A stretch of 64,000 nt of DNA from Thereva unica. Taxonomy: Eukaryota > Arthropoda > Insecta > Diptera > Therevidae. A program made the translations under genes and the position numbers. The stretch spans positions 128,608,310 to 128,672,309 of the forward strand of contig OX465282.1 in assembly GCA_949987705.1 (NCBI GenBank). The letters run 5' to 3'. Position 1 is the first letter of the stretch; every line of letters starts with the position of its first letter. This document shows, piece by piece, positions 1-10,953 of the stretch. The notes beneath the pieces were generated by a model. The model was not told where the DNA came from, searched no databases, and saw only the letters and a program-made list of their open reading frames with translations.

Positions 1-2401
1 CAAGTGAACACTATAAAAATTCTGGACCAACAACTAGAACAAGAAAACACTCATATCCAATCATACAAAAGCTGTCGTAACCCAGCAATCAAGAATATAA
101 AATTCGGAAATATATTTTTTGTCCAAGGCTTGAGTATCCATATCGATCTAGAATTTTGATGACAGTTTTCTTCTAGAAGAAACAACAACAACAACAATAA
201 AGGTAAACATCTCGAAACAGGCCGAAACAATAATAAACATACAAATTATACAATTTCATTTACACAAACAAGATACAAGCTTACCAAGTGATTAACTTTT
301 GCTTATATAACTTGAAGCTATCGCTGTATTTAGTAGGCTTTGAAGTGTTTATTTGTTTATAAACTCAGTTAAACACACTCAATAACTACAACAACAACAA
401 GAGATAGTGTTTTTTTTCTTCGGTGGTTAAAGATTTCCCTTTAGAAAGCTTCAGCGCTCACGTTTTGAATTATTTAATTATAGTTTAATGTTCAATGTCG
501 AGCGAACACCTCGTAACACACTTTTCACACATCCCGGGCTAATTTATCAACTGAACAGAACAAGCACGAAACTCTACGCGCTAACAGAGGAGGAAAATGC
601 GTGAAAACAAACTCCACGAAGAGTCCAAGTTTAATTCCGCCGAGGGCGTGAGTCGGGTTTAAAATTACACTCGAAGCAAAAGCTGCGCCGAGTTACAGAC
701 ACTGTCTCCAATGGAATTTGACCGCCCTTCCCGTGGCCCCAAAACCCAGGGGGGTCTGCACAATTATTACGCCCTACGAAGGTATGGATGTATGGGTGTG
801 TGTATAGGTATAAGTTGGGGCGCCCATGCCAGAAATATAGGTATATACAGATGAAAACTTGACTTTCGGCACGTAGCCGGAGGAGAGCTTTCGGCCATGG
901 GATTTCTTCAAGACGCTAGACATCCTCCACTCGACGGAGCTACCAAGAGTGCGTTCAACCTGCGTGTCCACTACATAAAATTGATAAGCCAGAGTGTCTT
1001 TGAATCTGTACGTGTCTAAGCGCCCGTCTCGTCCACCCTGCGACCTTCAGATCTATTTTAAGATACTATATGAAAAACAAATCAAGTCTCCCCGAGTCTT
1101 GTATGTACACAAAGGTGTTTGTCAGCTTCGAGGTGTTTCTTCTAAGAATCATCATCGAAGTCGAAGTCTTTAATTGGGTCTTCGGAGGTCGTTTTCAGAT
1201 GGAATTTCATGCATCGCCCGGTTTTTAGAATAGAACACTGCCGGCCGTAGCTGAACTAAATATATAGTGCCGTTAAAAAAGCTCACCAGCGGGTACAACT
1301 GGCTCATTCAGGTGAGCTGGAACCACCTTAGATTATTTCTTTGTCTTTCTGAAACAGAAGTAAATAATCCGAGGCCCACGTCAGACTCTCATGTGGCCGA
1401 CAAGGTTGTTTGGTGGCCACTTGTTGGGGAGCCAAAGTTGTTTACATTTTTTGTGTTTTTGCACTGGTGGACATGACACACATTTTTCTGGATTTTTCAC
1501 ATTTTTCCCAAATTGGCTTAGGCTCAGTTACGATGATTGCGCAATAATTAGGTAAATAAAAAAGAAACGGAAAACAAAATACCTGTAGCGTTTCACCTTT
1601 GCAACTTTGTGGGTTTTGTTGTTTTTTTTTGGTGTGCATTTTGAAAGTTATTGGGCTCATGTTCAATTTGGAAAAGGTTATAAATTTTGATTGTTATTTG
1701 AGGCTGTTATATCTTGATTAAATTTCATGTTAATCGTGTGAAGCCTATGAACGAATACGAATGCGCTTATTGCTCTATTAAATCTCACACAATAATCAAC
1801 CGATTATCATATAGAGAGAGTCGGAACTTGTTCAACAATTTTTTTTATGTTATTGTAAAACAAGATTGAATAATTGTTTACATTGTGTTTTTTTTTCTGG
1901 TAATGCCTTTTAAATGGAAATGCCACATAAACTGGTTTTATTTGAAAATATTTTTAAGAGACCCGAAAAAATGTCCACCTGTATATATTTGAGGCGATGT
2001 CCGAATCTATGTTTATATTTTTGTAATTAGAATACTTAATTGTAATTAAACATTTGATTAAGAGGATATTTTGAAGGAAAAACACATTATACGGGATTGA
2101 ATTGCGTTTGTTTGTCTTCCGGGTTAAATTTTTGGGCAAAGAGCAATTTTATTGTGAACCAGTTTCTGTTTGGAGGAATCGCAAAAAAATATGATAATTT
2201 TAAATATTATAAATTTTCCGTAGATAGAGAAAGAAATTGTTGAAGACAAGTTCTTATTATTAAGAATATGTAAATTGTATGTTTTTGAATTTTTAGCTGA
2301 ATGATTCATAAATTTTGAGCTGATATTTTTTTTTAATTTGATCGAATTAAGTTGTTTATCAAACTTTATAATAATAGCTGGGCCCGCCGTAACTCCGTTT
2401 T
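1..2401. other. AT-rich stretch, no gene recognised
   Basis: I see only short stop-limited reading frames and no recognisable protein or RNA motif. Between about 540 and 1250 the sequence is less AT-rich and includes CG-containing patches, which could be a promoter or 5'UTR of a gene lying outside the window, but nothing proves this. Homopolymer A/T runs dominate 1600-2380. Confidence 0.5.
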
Positions 2402-2492
2402 GGCCTCGGTAGTCTAGGGAGTAAGGCGTCTGGCTACCATCCCAGAGGTCCCTGGTTCGAACCCCGCTAGCAACACGGTCCTTCGCCTTTCC
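2402..2492 (+). mobile_element. tRNA-derived SINE head fragment
   Basis: This contains an A-box-like segment (tagtctagggagtaagg) and a perfect B-box core ggttcgaaccc (2454-2464), followed by acggtccttcgcctttcc. The same tRNA-like head with the same following sequence occurs at 51411-51500 in a near-complete SINE. Here the body after the head is missing. The two polymerase III boxes are about 40 bp apart, as in tRNA genes, but the acceptor stem does not pair, so this is a SINE head and not a functional tRNA gene. Confidence 0.7.
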
Positions 2493-2529
2493 TGAAATTC
2501 TTAATAGCAACTCTGGTACCAATACGCAG

Positions 2530-4293
2530 TCGTGGTTGCTTCAAATGTTGTAGCATTAAGCCGTGTTTACCTCCCAAAGTTAAAGCGAAAGTGCATTTTG
2601 AACCTCTTTTATCGCACAGAAATTTGTATGCTTTTTTCTCTGTTGCACGAAAATTCTGAAACTTTCGCCAAGTGGAATGTACGAACAGGACAAATCATAA
2701 CAATGGAATTATCGAAATGCAAAATATCAGTTCCTGCGCTATCGGAACTACGATTTACCGGATTCGGGACATAGACCATTGCCCCGGCAACAATCGACGA
2801 AACAATGACGCTTTACTATTCCGGTGATGAGAAACGAGAAGCCAGCGTCGGGTTTATGGGCGAGCGTTATCGCATTTCAGCCGATATTCGAGCGTTTGAG
2901 AGTTATAACCATCGCTGGAACAATCAATACCCATATCGTATCCGTTTATGCGCCAACCGAGACCAGCCCAGACACGAACAAGGACGAATTTCACGATCAG
3001 CTTCAACAGATGCTGGATACGATACCTCAAACCGAATTAATCATACTCGCGGGGGTAACAAATTCCGGTCGTTCGCAATACTGAACGATATCAATGTAGA
3101 AGAAAGGCAATTATCGAAATCCATTGAGGGGCGTGCCATGGAGTTGTGTCCACCTATCCGTAAACGGATGCAGCCATGGTTCTTGGACTGCTGTCTGGAC
3201 CTCGGTGATTAGCGGAAACGAAAGAAACACGTCGATTTCGAGCAATACCGAAGATTGAACAAAGAAGTTCGACAGAAAATGAAATCGGAACGAGCAACGA
3301 GTACCGGACGCTGTACCAAATAATCCGGCTGTTAGGCGGATGGAACTTTCGTGACCTCTCCCTATAGGCGCCAACAGAGGTGGAGAGAATTCTTTCACCA
3401 GCTGCACAACCGCAGATTATCGAACAGCCGACGGATCAGTTTCTTGATACCGACCCGACAATTGTTAAGGTGAACACAGCAATAAAATCGCTGAAAAATG
3501 GAAAGCAACGGGAATAGATCAAGTAACCACCGAAGTGATCAAAATCGGATGTGCGTGAAGCATTCCATGGACGACGCGGAGTTCGATACGACGACAACAA
3601 CTTCGTAACTGATTTGATGTTCGCCGACGATTCTTTTTAGTCGACACGGATGCCAAAGTAACGGACTTGGGGTTAAAATCGATGCGGAAAAGATCAAACT
3701 GCTCATAACGGACGGATCGAAAGCCATCACCTCGATGGAACCCAAATCGAACAGGTTCCGATGTTCAAATATTTAGGATCATTGATTGGAGAAGAAAGTG
3801 GCATAGACGGCTGATGTCGTTCAGAGCCGCATCGGCCAGGCAACAGCAACATTCGCCTCGTTCAAGTGGTGTATATGGAAACGAACAAAACATCAAAACG
3901 AAAGTACGCCTTTACCGAACGATGATAATTCCTTCTACATGGATCGGAAACGTGGACACTGCTCAAGCCGGACGTCAACAAGCTCGAAGTCTTCCAAACG
4001 CGATACTTTAGGCACGTTTCGGGGTCTCACTTCGCGATCGCCTTGGAAACGAGACAGTTAGACAGAAATGCGGATAGGACTCGGCACCCAAGAAGGCCTG
4101 GCTGAAGAATATCGAAGTCGACTTAAAAAAATCAACGATTATCAGCTATCAAGGCTCAAGACGTCGCCAAAAATCGTCAAGAATAGAAACAAATCGTGAA
4201 TGGAGTTCGAAACCCAGCGGCACTGACAGCAGCGTATCCATTGCGGCGACGTCCCGTTTGGACCGCCAGCTAACAGATCAAAGAAGAAAAAAT
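2530..4293 (+). pseudogene. RTE-like non-LTR retrotransposon, internally deleted
   Basis: This is a degraded endonuclease/reverse transcriptase element read across several frames. The endonuclease start is visible near 2665 (KWNVRTGQ, then VPALSELRF), then GTINTHIVSVYAPTE near 2910-2960 and ELIILAGVTN near 3030. The RT part keeps an upstream piece (AIKSLKNGK, 3480-3510) and then jumps near 3555 to RRGVRYDDNNFVTDLMFADD, so the catalytic centre of the RT was deleted except for the FADD box. The C-terminal part continues to about 4200, and the 3' end is a short conserved tail closing in an AAG-rich run at 4275-4293. The same tail recurs at 29486-29590 (minus) and 43068-43180 (plus). Many stops and frameshifts show it is dead. 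Clade assignment is from motif style only. Confidence 0.75.
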
Positions 4294-4409
4294 AAGGGAA
4301 ACTTTGGTACCCTGTTATTAACCGGTTATGCCGGTGAGATGTCTTATGCTGATGCTGCAAGGGGCCGTCAAATTTGACGAAATACCACAGCGGAGGCTAA
4401 TGCCTAATA

Positions 4410-5373
4410 GTCCGGGAGCCAGCGACCTTTTGAGGGTGGTCATTTCACCAAGGCTGAAAATTTTTTTCCAGCCTTATTTGGTATCACTAGTAAGTGAATG
4501 GACCTCCAGCTTGCGCAGTTCCGGGGGGTGTATCTGCGGCAGCCTCCCACACATGTAAAATAATAATTAAAAAAAAATAATACCGCAAAAGCTGAAACTT
4601 TGTTAACATTTACATTATGTTATAAAATAAAGAAAAAACGTATCCAGCCGAATGTAGAGTGGGGGATTATGCCCCAGCTTTTCACGTAAAGAAGTGAAAA
4701 ATGCGCACTGAGTAAACTGATACCGCAAAAGCTGAAATTTGGTAAATATATAGTTAAGTTAATAACTTAAACGAAAAAAACATCCAGCTTCATATTTGGT
4801 GGGGGAAAAGTGTCCAGCCGATGCAGTCAAAGACTCTGCGCATCGGCATGCGCTCGGGCGCGTTGCATCTTTGAATGCATCAGCTGGACACTTTCCCCCC
4901 ACTAAATAGAAAGCTGGATATTTTTTTCTATTAACTTATTTACTTAACTATTATATTACCGAATTTCAGCTCTTGTGGTGTAAGATATCTACACTTTTCT
5001 CATTAAACACAGCCCGCCCATGTAGTTATTATACTGTCTCACAAGTTTTTGAATTTAAAGGCTATTAGTAAATATTTACACATTTGAATATACATAATGA
5101 ACCGTACAATACAGAACATAAACAGGAAATATGTAGACATCAAAATAACAAAAGTAAAAAAATTAATTTTAATTATTTGAACTTTTTACTATTAATTACA
5201 CAGGACCACAAAAAAAATCGAAGTCTTGATACAGAAAGGTGAGGTACCTTCCGGTATGTTTTTCGGTGTGCTAAAAACGAATCTGAGGTCAGAATTGACC
5301 CTTCACCCTTAGATTTCGCCCCAGCACCCCCCAGTACCCCCAAAGGGTCAAAATGTTACTATATATAAAAATT
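4410..5373 (+). repeat. Left arm of the large palindrome
   Basis: This arm contains a nested imperfect palindrome centred near 4845, in which a segment with ggtgggggaaaagtgtccag is mirrored at ctggacactttccccccac. Two direct copies of taccgcaaaagctgaaa lie at about 4580 and 4720. The inner end carries a C-rich block (ccccagcaccccccagtacc, 5320-5339). It has no MITE at the position corresponding to 6851. Confidence 0.85.
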
Positions 5374-6074
5374 AAATTTTCAGTTAATAGAAGAATTTCG
5401 AGTTCATACAAGCGCAAATAGCAAAACCGTACATTTCCCAAGTTCCCTTTCTATCATCTTTTGTATCTACTTTTGTAACTGGGACACCTCCCCGTGGTAA
5501 AGGCGGGAAACGGGTCCTTCCGGCTAAGGTCCCAGGTGAGGGACAATGCCTTCATGACACAGGTATGCAAAAAGAAGTTCACGATGCAGGGGAGGGATAC
5601 CCCAGTATCGGCGGCTGGAGAGGAGAGAGGAGATACTAGGGTAGATGGGACGTAAATATGTTAGCAGACTATTGTTGGATGCTAAAACGAGAAACTACAA
5701 CTGACGATGAAAATTACCGTCGAAACCAACTTCACAGGTCATTTGAGGAAAAAAAGAATCGTTATCACCGTAAAAAATAGAAAAGGATTTTGATTTAGTA
5801 AAATTATGACCCGTGAATTGTGAAACCTTGATTTTTACAGTTTTAGATAGGTGGGAGTACTCTGTATAGATTGCTGCCTTATTCATGAAAATATTTAATA
5901 GGGTTACAAAAATACAGGGTAATATGTAAACCTCTAACAAAAAAATTTCAAAACGACCTAGCGTGGCGGGGGGTACTGGGGAGTGATGGGGCGAAATCTA
6001 AGGGTTATGAGTAAACCATGACCTCAGAATCATTCTTAGCACACCGAAAAACCTAGAATGAGATATTTATTTTG
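5374..6074. other. Central loop of the palindrome, non-coding
   Basis: About 700 nt separate the arms. I recognise no protein. A GC-richer patch at 5475-5640 (ggtaaaggcgggaaacgg and gggataccccagtatcggcg) stands out against the AT-rich arms and may be a fragment of another element. At 5966-6055 there is a diverged direct copy of the G-rich block that begins the right arm (6106-6195); both contain ggggcgaaatctaaggg and cttagcacaccgaaaaac or its variant. Confidence 0.6.
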
Positions 6075-7150
6075 AATTTTTATATAAAGTAAAATTTTGA
6101 CCCTTTGGGGGTACTGGGGGGTGCTGGGGCGAAATCTAAGGGTGAAGGGTCAATTCTGACCTCAGATTCGTTTTTAGCACACCGAAAAACATACCGGAAG
6201 GTACCTCACCTTTCTGTATCAAGACTTCGATTTTTTTTGTGGTCCTGTGTAATTAATAGTAAAAAGTTCAAATAATTAAAATTAATTTTTTTACTTTTGT
6301 TATTTTGATGTCTACATATTTCCTGTTTATGTTCTGTATTGTACGGTTCATTATGTATATTCAAATGTGTAAATATTTACTAATAGCCTTTAAATTCAAA
6401 AACTTGTGAGACAGTATAATAACTACATGGGCGGGCTGTGTTTAATGAGAAAAGTGTAGATATCTTACACCACAAGAGCTGAAATTCGGTAATATAATAG
6501 TTAAGTAAATAAGTTAATAGAAAAAAATATCCAGCTTTCTATTTAGTGGGGGGAAAGTGTCCAGCTGATGCATTCAAAGATGCAACGCGCCCGAGCGCAT
6601 GCCGATGCGCAGAGTCTTTGACTGCATCGGCTGGACACTTTTCCCCCACCAAATATGAAGCTGGATGTTTTTTTCGTTTAAGTTATTAACTTAACTATAT
6701 ATTTACCAAATTTCAGCTTTTGCGGTATCAGTTTACTCAGTGCGCATTTTTCACTTCTTTACGTGAAAAGCTGGGGCATAATCCCCCACTCTACATTCGG
6801 CTGGATACGTTTTTTCTTTATTTTATAACATAATGTAAATGTTAACAAAGGGTATTTTCATAAACGCAGAACTGCCGCAGTACTGCAGAATTCAGCTACA
6901 GACTACCAATTGCTGAATTTTGCAGTACTGCGGCAGTTCTGCGTTTATGAAAATACCCAAAGTTTCAGCTTTTGCGGTATTATTTTTTTTTAATTATTAT
7001 TTTACATGTGTGGGAGGCTGCCGCAGCTACACCCCCCGGAAGTGCGCGAGCTGGAGGTCCATTCACTTACTAGTGATACCAAATAAAGCTTAGGACAAGT
7101 TTTCAGCTTTTGTGGTTTTGGTCATCAAAAACGGTCGCTGGCTCCCGGGC
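6075..7150 (-). repeat. Right arm of the large palindrome
   Basis: This is the reverse complement of 4410-5373 with one insertion (6851-6957 plus a 5-bp duplication). Spot comparison over several hundred bases shows near identity, apart from about 55 diverged bases at 7077-7132 and a few substitutions around 7020-7060. Confidence 0.85.
6851..6957. mobile_element. 107-bp palindromic MITE with 5-bp target duplication
   Basis: The element starts ggtattttcataaacgcag and ends with its reverse complement. The arms are about 46 bp with one mismatch and a loop of about 15 bp. It is flanked by CAAAG at 6846-6850 and 6958-6962. The other arm of the large palindrome has the empty site with a single CAAAG, which proves an insertion with duplication. 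Confidence 0.9.
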
Positions 7151-7154
7151 TATA

Positions 7155-8042
7155 ATCTCCAATGGAAAAACCAACCACGAACCAACCACGTACCAGTAGG
7201 CTGAATTAGCTGACAAAATGTGTTCATACACATTTCTATCAATGTAGATGTGAAATGTCAGTTTTATTATTATTTTTATTTGATATTTGGCTAGTTTTTT
7301 AGTTTTTGGTTTAAAACATCCCAAAGATGCTCTATGCAAGGGCTCCAAGGCTGCGCCATCTACAGGTTTACAGGAAGAGAAAGACTAAATGAGTTGGCAG
7401 GATGATATAGCGCGAATTGTATCGTGTGTTTTGATTAAATGCTATTGAATATTCATTGTGTTTGCATTATTAATTTTTGAGGACTTTAAGACCATTTACT
7501 ATTTATATTACAGCCTTACTTAGATGTAGCAATTGTATCAGAAATACTGAGGGATGTCCTTGATTCCTCAATAAACTATGGGGTTTATCCAGAGCCTTGA
7601 ATTGAGAGCGCAATGCTTGGATAGATATAAAATTACGTCTCTACGGCGCTTTTTTTAAATGTTTTAAAGTGTTTGTGTAAGTTTTATGGTCCATAATACC
7701 TTGGATTATGAGGAAATTACCAACCCCGTCCGTGTTCATACGTTTCAATTAAATGCCATTTTGGCGTTTTCTGTTGTGATATTTTTTGGCGGGATATTGC
7801 AATTACACTCAACGTCATTTATGACTTGATTTTTGACATTTTTTGGTACAAAATTGTTTAGAGCCGCTGCAAGAAACCCGCTGAATTTCATCTGACAACT
7901 CAAATGGTTTAACTAACACATACGAAAAGTTAACCCATGTCGACCAAAACACGAGCGAGACGGATAATTCAATTTACAATGGGAAGGAATAGGAAGCAGC
8001 ATTTTGGTTGGTTGGTTCGTGGTTGGTTTTGCCATTGGAGAT
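7155..8042. mobile_element. TA-bordered inverted-repeat element
   Basis: The left end atctccaatggaaaaaccaa (7155) matches the reverse complement of the right end ggttttgccattggagat (8042), with the shared stretch continuing through accacgaaccaacc for roughly 35 bp. TA flanks both ends (7153-7154 and 8043-8044), as expected for Tc1/mariner-type insertion. The 888-bp interior has only short frames and encodes no visible transposase, so it would be non-autonomous. It directly abuts the large palindrome. Confidence 0.65.
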
Positions 8043-8419
8043 TAGGCATAAGGCTCGATTTGGACTGTAGCGTCACTGGATGGATGGATGCCTAAAATGA
8101 ACTCTTTGCGCCAAAATCTTCCGTTTTTATAACTAGAGTAATAGAGTCAGCAGTACTAACAGGACTAACTCTTGTTGACACCCGGCATCTTGCTCAATGA
8201 CTTACTCATCCATCCCTAAGATAAAGTTTTAACACGGTTTCATTGCGTAGGGTAGCGTATTGTGGGTAGCTGCGATGTATCGATTTCTCGGGACACTAAG
8301 GTCAGTAGTTTGTGTGATAGGGAACATTAAATTGCGATTTACCTCAAGAAGGCAGACATACGGCATTTATTATCGAGTTTCGAAGTTATAGGCCTAGCAC
8401 GCCCACTATGGTCTTCAGG

Positions 8420-10845
8420 AAAAAGAACACTGAACACCAACCTTGCTATTTGTAACAAAGGTAATGACCCCACCTTTATTACCAAGAACAGAGAGGAAGT
8501 TCTGGACATCACCCTTGTCTCGGACTGCCACTCCGACCGAATAGTGGTCTGGAAGGTTTTGAAGGAACACTCCTTTTCAGATCATAGATTTATAGAGTTC
8601 CAACTGCAGGACTCGAGCCCAGCCACCCCTTCCAAAATAAAAAACCTCCAAAGGACAAATTGGGGCTACTATACTAGGCTTATCGCAAAAAACCTTGCCC
8701 CCAAGCCTCCCTTTATTCCCAAAAACCGGGAACAACTCGACAGCATTGTGGACATTTTCACGAAACAATGCACTTACGCCATTAATAAAGCTTGTCCGAA
8801 CAGGCCACATAAAGAGGCTTCCAAACCCCCATGGTGGTCTCGCGAACTTGAGACACTCCGAAAAGAGTGCAGAAAGGAATTTAATTCAGCGAGACGCAGC
8901 AACAGCGAAACCGCCTGGGGCTGCTATAAGTCAAAGCTGAATAGATACAAAACGGCAATAAGGAAGGTTAAACGTACCTCCTGGGCTACCTTTTGCAGTA
9001 ATATAGAGTCCACATTGAAAAATCCCTCGAGGTTAAGGAATATACATTAGTAGCATTTCTTGACATTGAAGGAGCATTTAACAATGTTTTGCCGAATGCC
9101 ATTACCCTGGCCTTGACAGAACATGGGATCGAGACATCGTTGGTGTCTCTTATCCACCAAATGCTTACTGGCAGGATGGTGAGCTCGATCTTGGGCGATA
9201 GCTCGGTCCGAAAGGCCGTAAATAGAGGCACTCCGCAAGGAGGAGTACTCTCCCCGCTGCTATGGGTCGTAACTATGAACCAGCTGTTGCGACGCATGCA
9301 GGCAGAGGGACATGACGTCCTGGCGTACGCAGATGATGTTGTTATCATCAAAAAAGGAAAATTTCCTGAAGTCCTCTGTGATCTCATGGAGGCAGCGCTA
9401 CAAACCCTCTCAAGCTGGACTGCTACCCGCGGACTCAGCGTTAACCCAGTAAAAACGGAGCTGGTCCTCTTCACAAGGAGGTATAAGACCTCTCCGTTAA
9501 CACCCCCCCCCCCCGGCTTAACAATGTTAGGCTCAAAATTAACAACAGTGCCAAATATCTGGGAGTAATCCTGGACAAGAAACTCCTCTGGCATGAAAAC
9601 ACAGAAGAGCGCATTAAGAAAGCAAACATCGCGCTTTTCGCCTGCAAAAAATCCATTGGTAAGAAATGGGGCTTCTCCCCTTATATTGTGCGATGGATCT
9701 ACACAGCGATCGTCCGCCCAATTCTCCTTTACGGGGTTTTAGTGTGGTGGCCAACTCTGAGTAAATCCACCGTGGCAAGGGAAAGCGCAACCATCGCAGC
9801 CCTTAGAATAAAAGAATCCGGTTTCTGGACTGGAATCAGGGGAGGGCACACGAAGGTACTGAACTCAGTTACTATCCCCACAAAAACCGACTTCTGCATT
9901 CCCGAAATTACCTTCACGAGGAACTACGGAGTCCACATCCCTTCACGTCGTGAATGGATAAATAGACCACATAGGTTTCAGGATGCCATAAACGTTTTTA
10001 CTGATGGCTCTAAGCTCGAGGGTCGAGTGGGAGGAGGAGTATTTTCCCCAGAACTTGGGATTGAAATCTCCTTCCGACTTCCCGATCACTGCAGTGTATA
10101 TCAAGCGGAGATTCTAGCCATACAAGAAGCTGTTCTGCAAATTAACCAGCAAGGCGATGGGAACCGGACTGTCTACATCTTCTCAGATAGTCAGGCAGCT
10201 CTGAAAGCCCTGCGCTCCTGCACAAACAGCTCTAGAACTACCTCTGAATGTCGCAGATCTCTTAACGAGATGGCTCAGCAGTTCAGGACCCTCCTCGTTT
10301 GGGTGCCCGGTCACCGAAATATAGAGGGAAATTGTAAAGCTGACGAACTGGCTAGGAGAGGCACGACCGCTACTCTCCTTCCAGAAAAGGAAAGAGTTGG
10401 TATGCCTTGGGCCTCCTTTAAACTCCGATGCAAGCAACACACAATCACACAAGCGAAAAAGCATTGGAGGGATCTTAATAAATGCACTTTGGCCAAATTA
10501 ACCTGGCCCTCCTATGATCTCAGGCGAACTACCTTATTACTGAGCCTTGGGAGACAAGAACTCTCAGTTATAGTGGGAGTCTTAACCGGACACTGTCTGA
10601 TAGGGACGCATGCGACCCGTTTAGGTCTTGAGACCCACGATTTCTGCAGAAGCTGTAAGAACCTTGACGAGGCGGAAAGTGTACTACACCTCCTCTGTCA
10701 CTGCCCGGCCCTAAGCAGGATAAGGCTAACCACATTTGGTGAACCCTTTCTAAGCAACCTTGCGGAAATCTCGAAGTTTGGGATCCCGCAACTTAGAAGA
10801 TTCATTACTTCCTCGAGATGGTTTAACGAAGAAACGACATTTTAA
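8420..10845 (+). pseudogene. LOA-type ORF2 (endonuclease end, RT, RNase H), broken
   Basis: The protein copies element RNA into DNA at the target. Visible parts in order are: endonuclease C-terminus with SDHRFIEF (about 8575); linker with PPWWSRELETLRKECRKEF; RT block A VAFLDIEGAFNNV (about 9050); block B TPQGGVLSPLLW (about 9230); catalytic YADDVV (about 9325); then RNase H with FTDGSK, YQAEILAI, FSDSQAAL and CKADELARR, so all four acidic residues are present; and finally CRSC plus HLLCHC. Damage: near 9030 the linker jumps into the RT at a shared tccctcgaggtt, removing the RT N-terminus; a run of 12 C at 9503-9514 shifts the frame; a further deletion near 9785 removes sequence between RT and RNase H. 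The last 1.3 kb (9500-10845) is open. Confidence 0.8.
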
Positions 10846-10936
10846 CATCAAGTTTAAAGTGGGATCACTATGGCATCACAATGGGCCTATCCTTCTGGCC
10901 TAAGTGTGTGGGCTTGAACCAAAAGCTCAGCCATAT

Positions 10937-10953
10937 CTAACCTAACCTAACCT
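10937..10953 (+). repeat. Telomere-like CTAAC repeat tail of the LOA element
   Basis: Just over three copies of ctaac end the retrotransposon. The complement is (TTAGG)n, the ancestral insect telomere repeat. It is too short to be a telomere and is best read as the 3' tail of the element. Confidence 0.7.

Larger units (their letters stand above)
4410..7150. mobile_element. Large palindromic element with 964-nt arms
   Basis: Positions 4410-5373 and 6075-7150 are inverted copies of each other. Removing a 112-bp later insertion from the right arm makes both arms 964 nt. The inner arm sequence is nearly identical, while about 55 bp just inside the outermost 18 bp are clearly diverged. The outer ends match (GTCCGGGAGCCAGCGACC against GCCCGGGAGCCAGCGACC) and are bordered by TA on both sides (4408-4409 and 7151-7152), consistent with a TA target duplication as in Tc1/mariner-type elements. 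The 700-nt centre encodes nothing recognisable, so this looks like a giant non-autonomous fold-back element. Each arm holds smaller inverted repeats and iterations of ccgcaaaagctgaaa. Confidence 0.85.
8395..10953 (+). mobile_element. LOA/Bilbo-type non-LTR retrotransposon, 5'-truncated
   Basis: One element supplies the end of the endonuclease (from about 8420), part of the RT, an RNase H domain, a C-terminal Cys/His region and a 3'UTR ending in three CTAAC-type repeats at 10937-10953. RNase H after the RT, followed by the GHCLIGTHATRLGL and CRSC region, is typical of the LOA/Bilbo group and its relatives. The element has at least two internal deletions and a frameshift, described in the coding entry. 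A fragment of the same family lies at 57599-58325. Confidence 0.8.
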
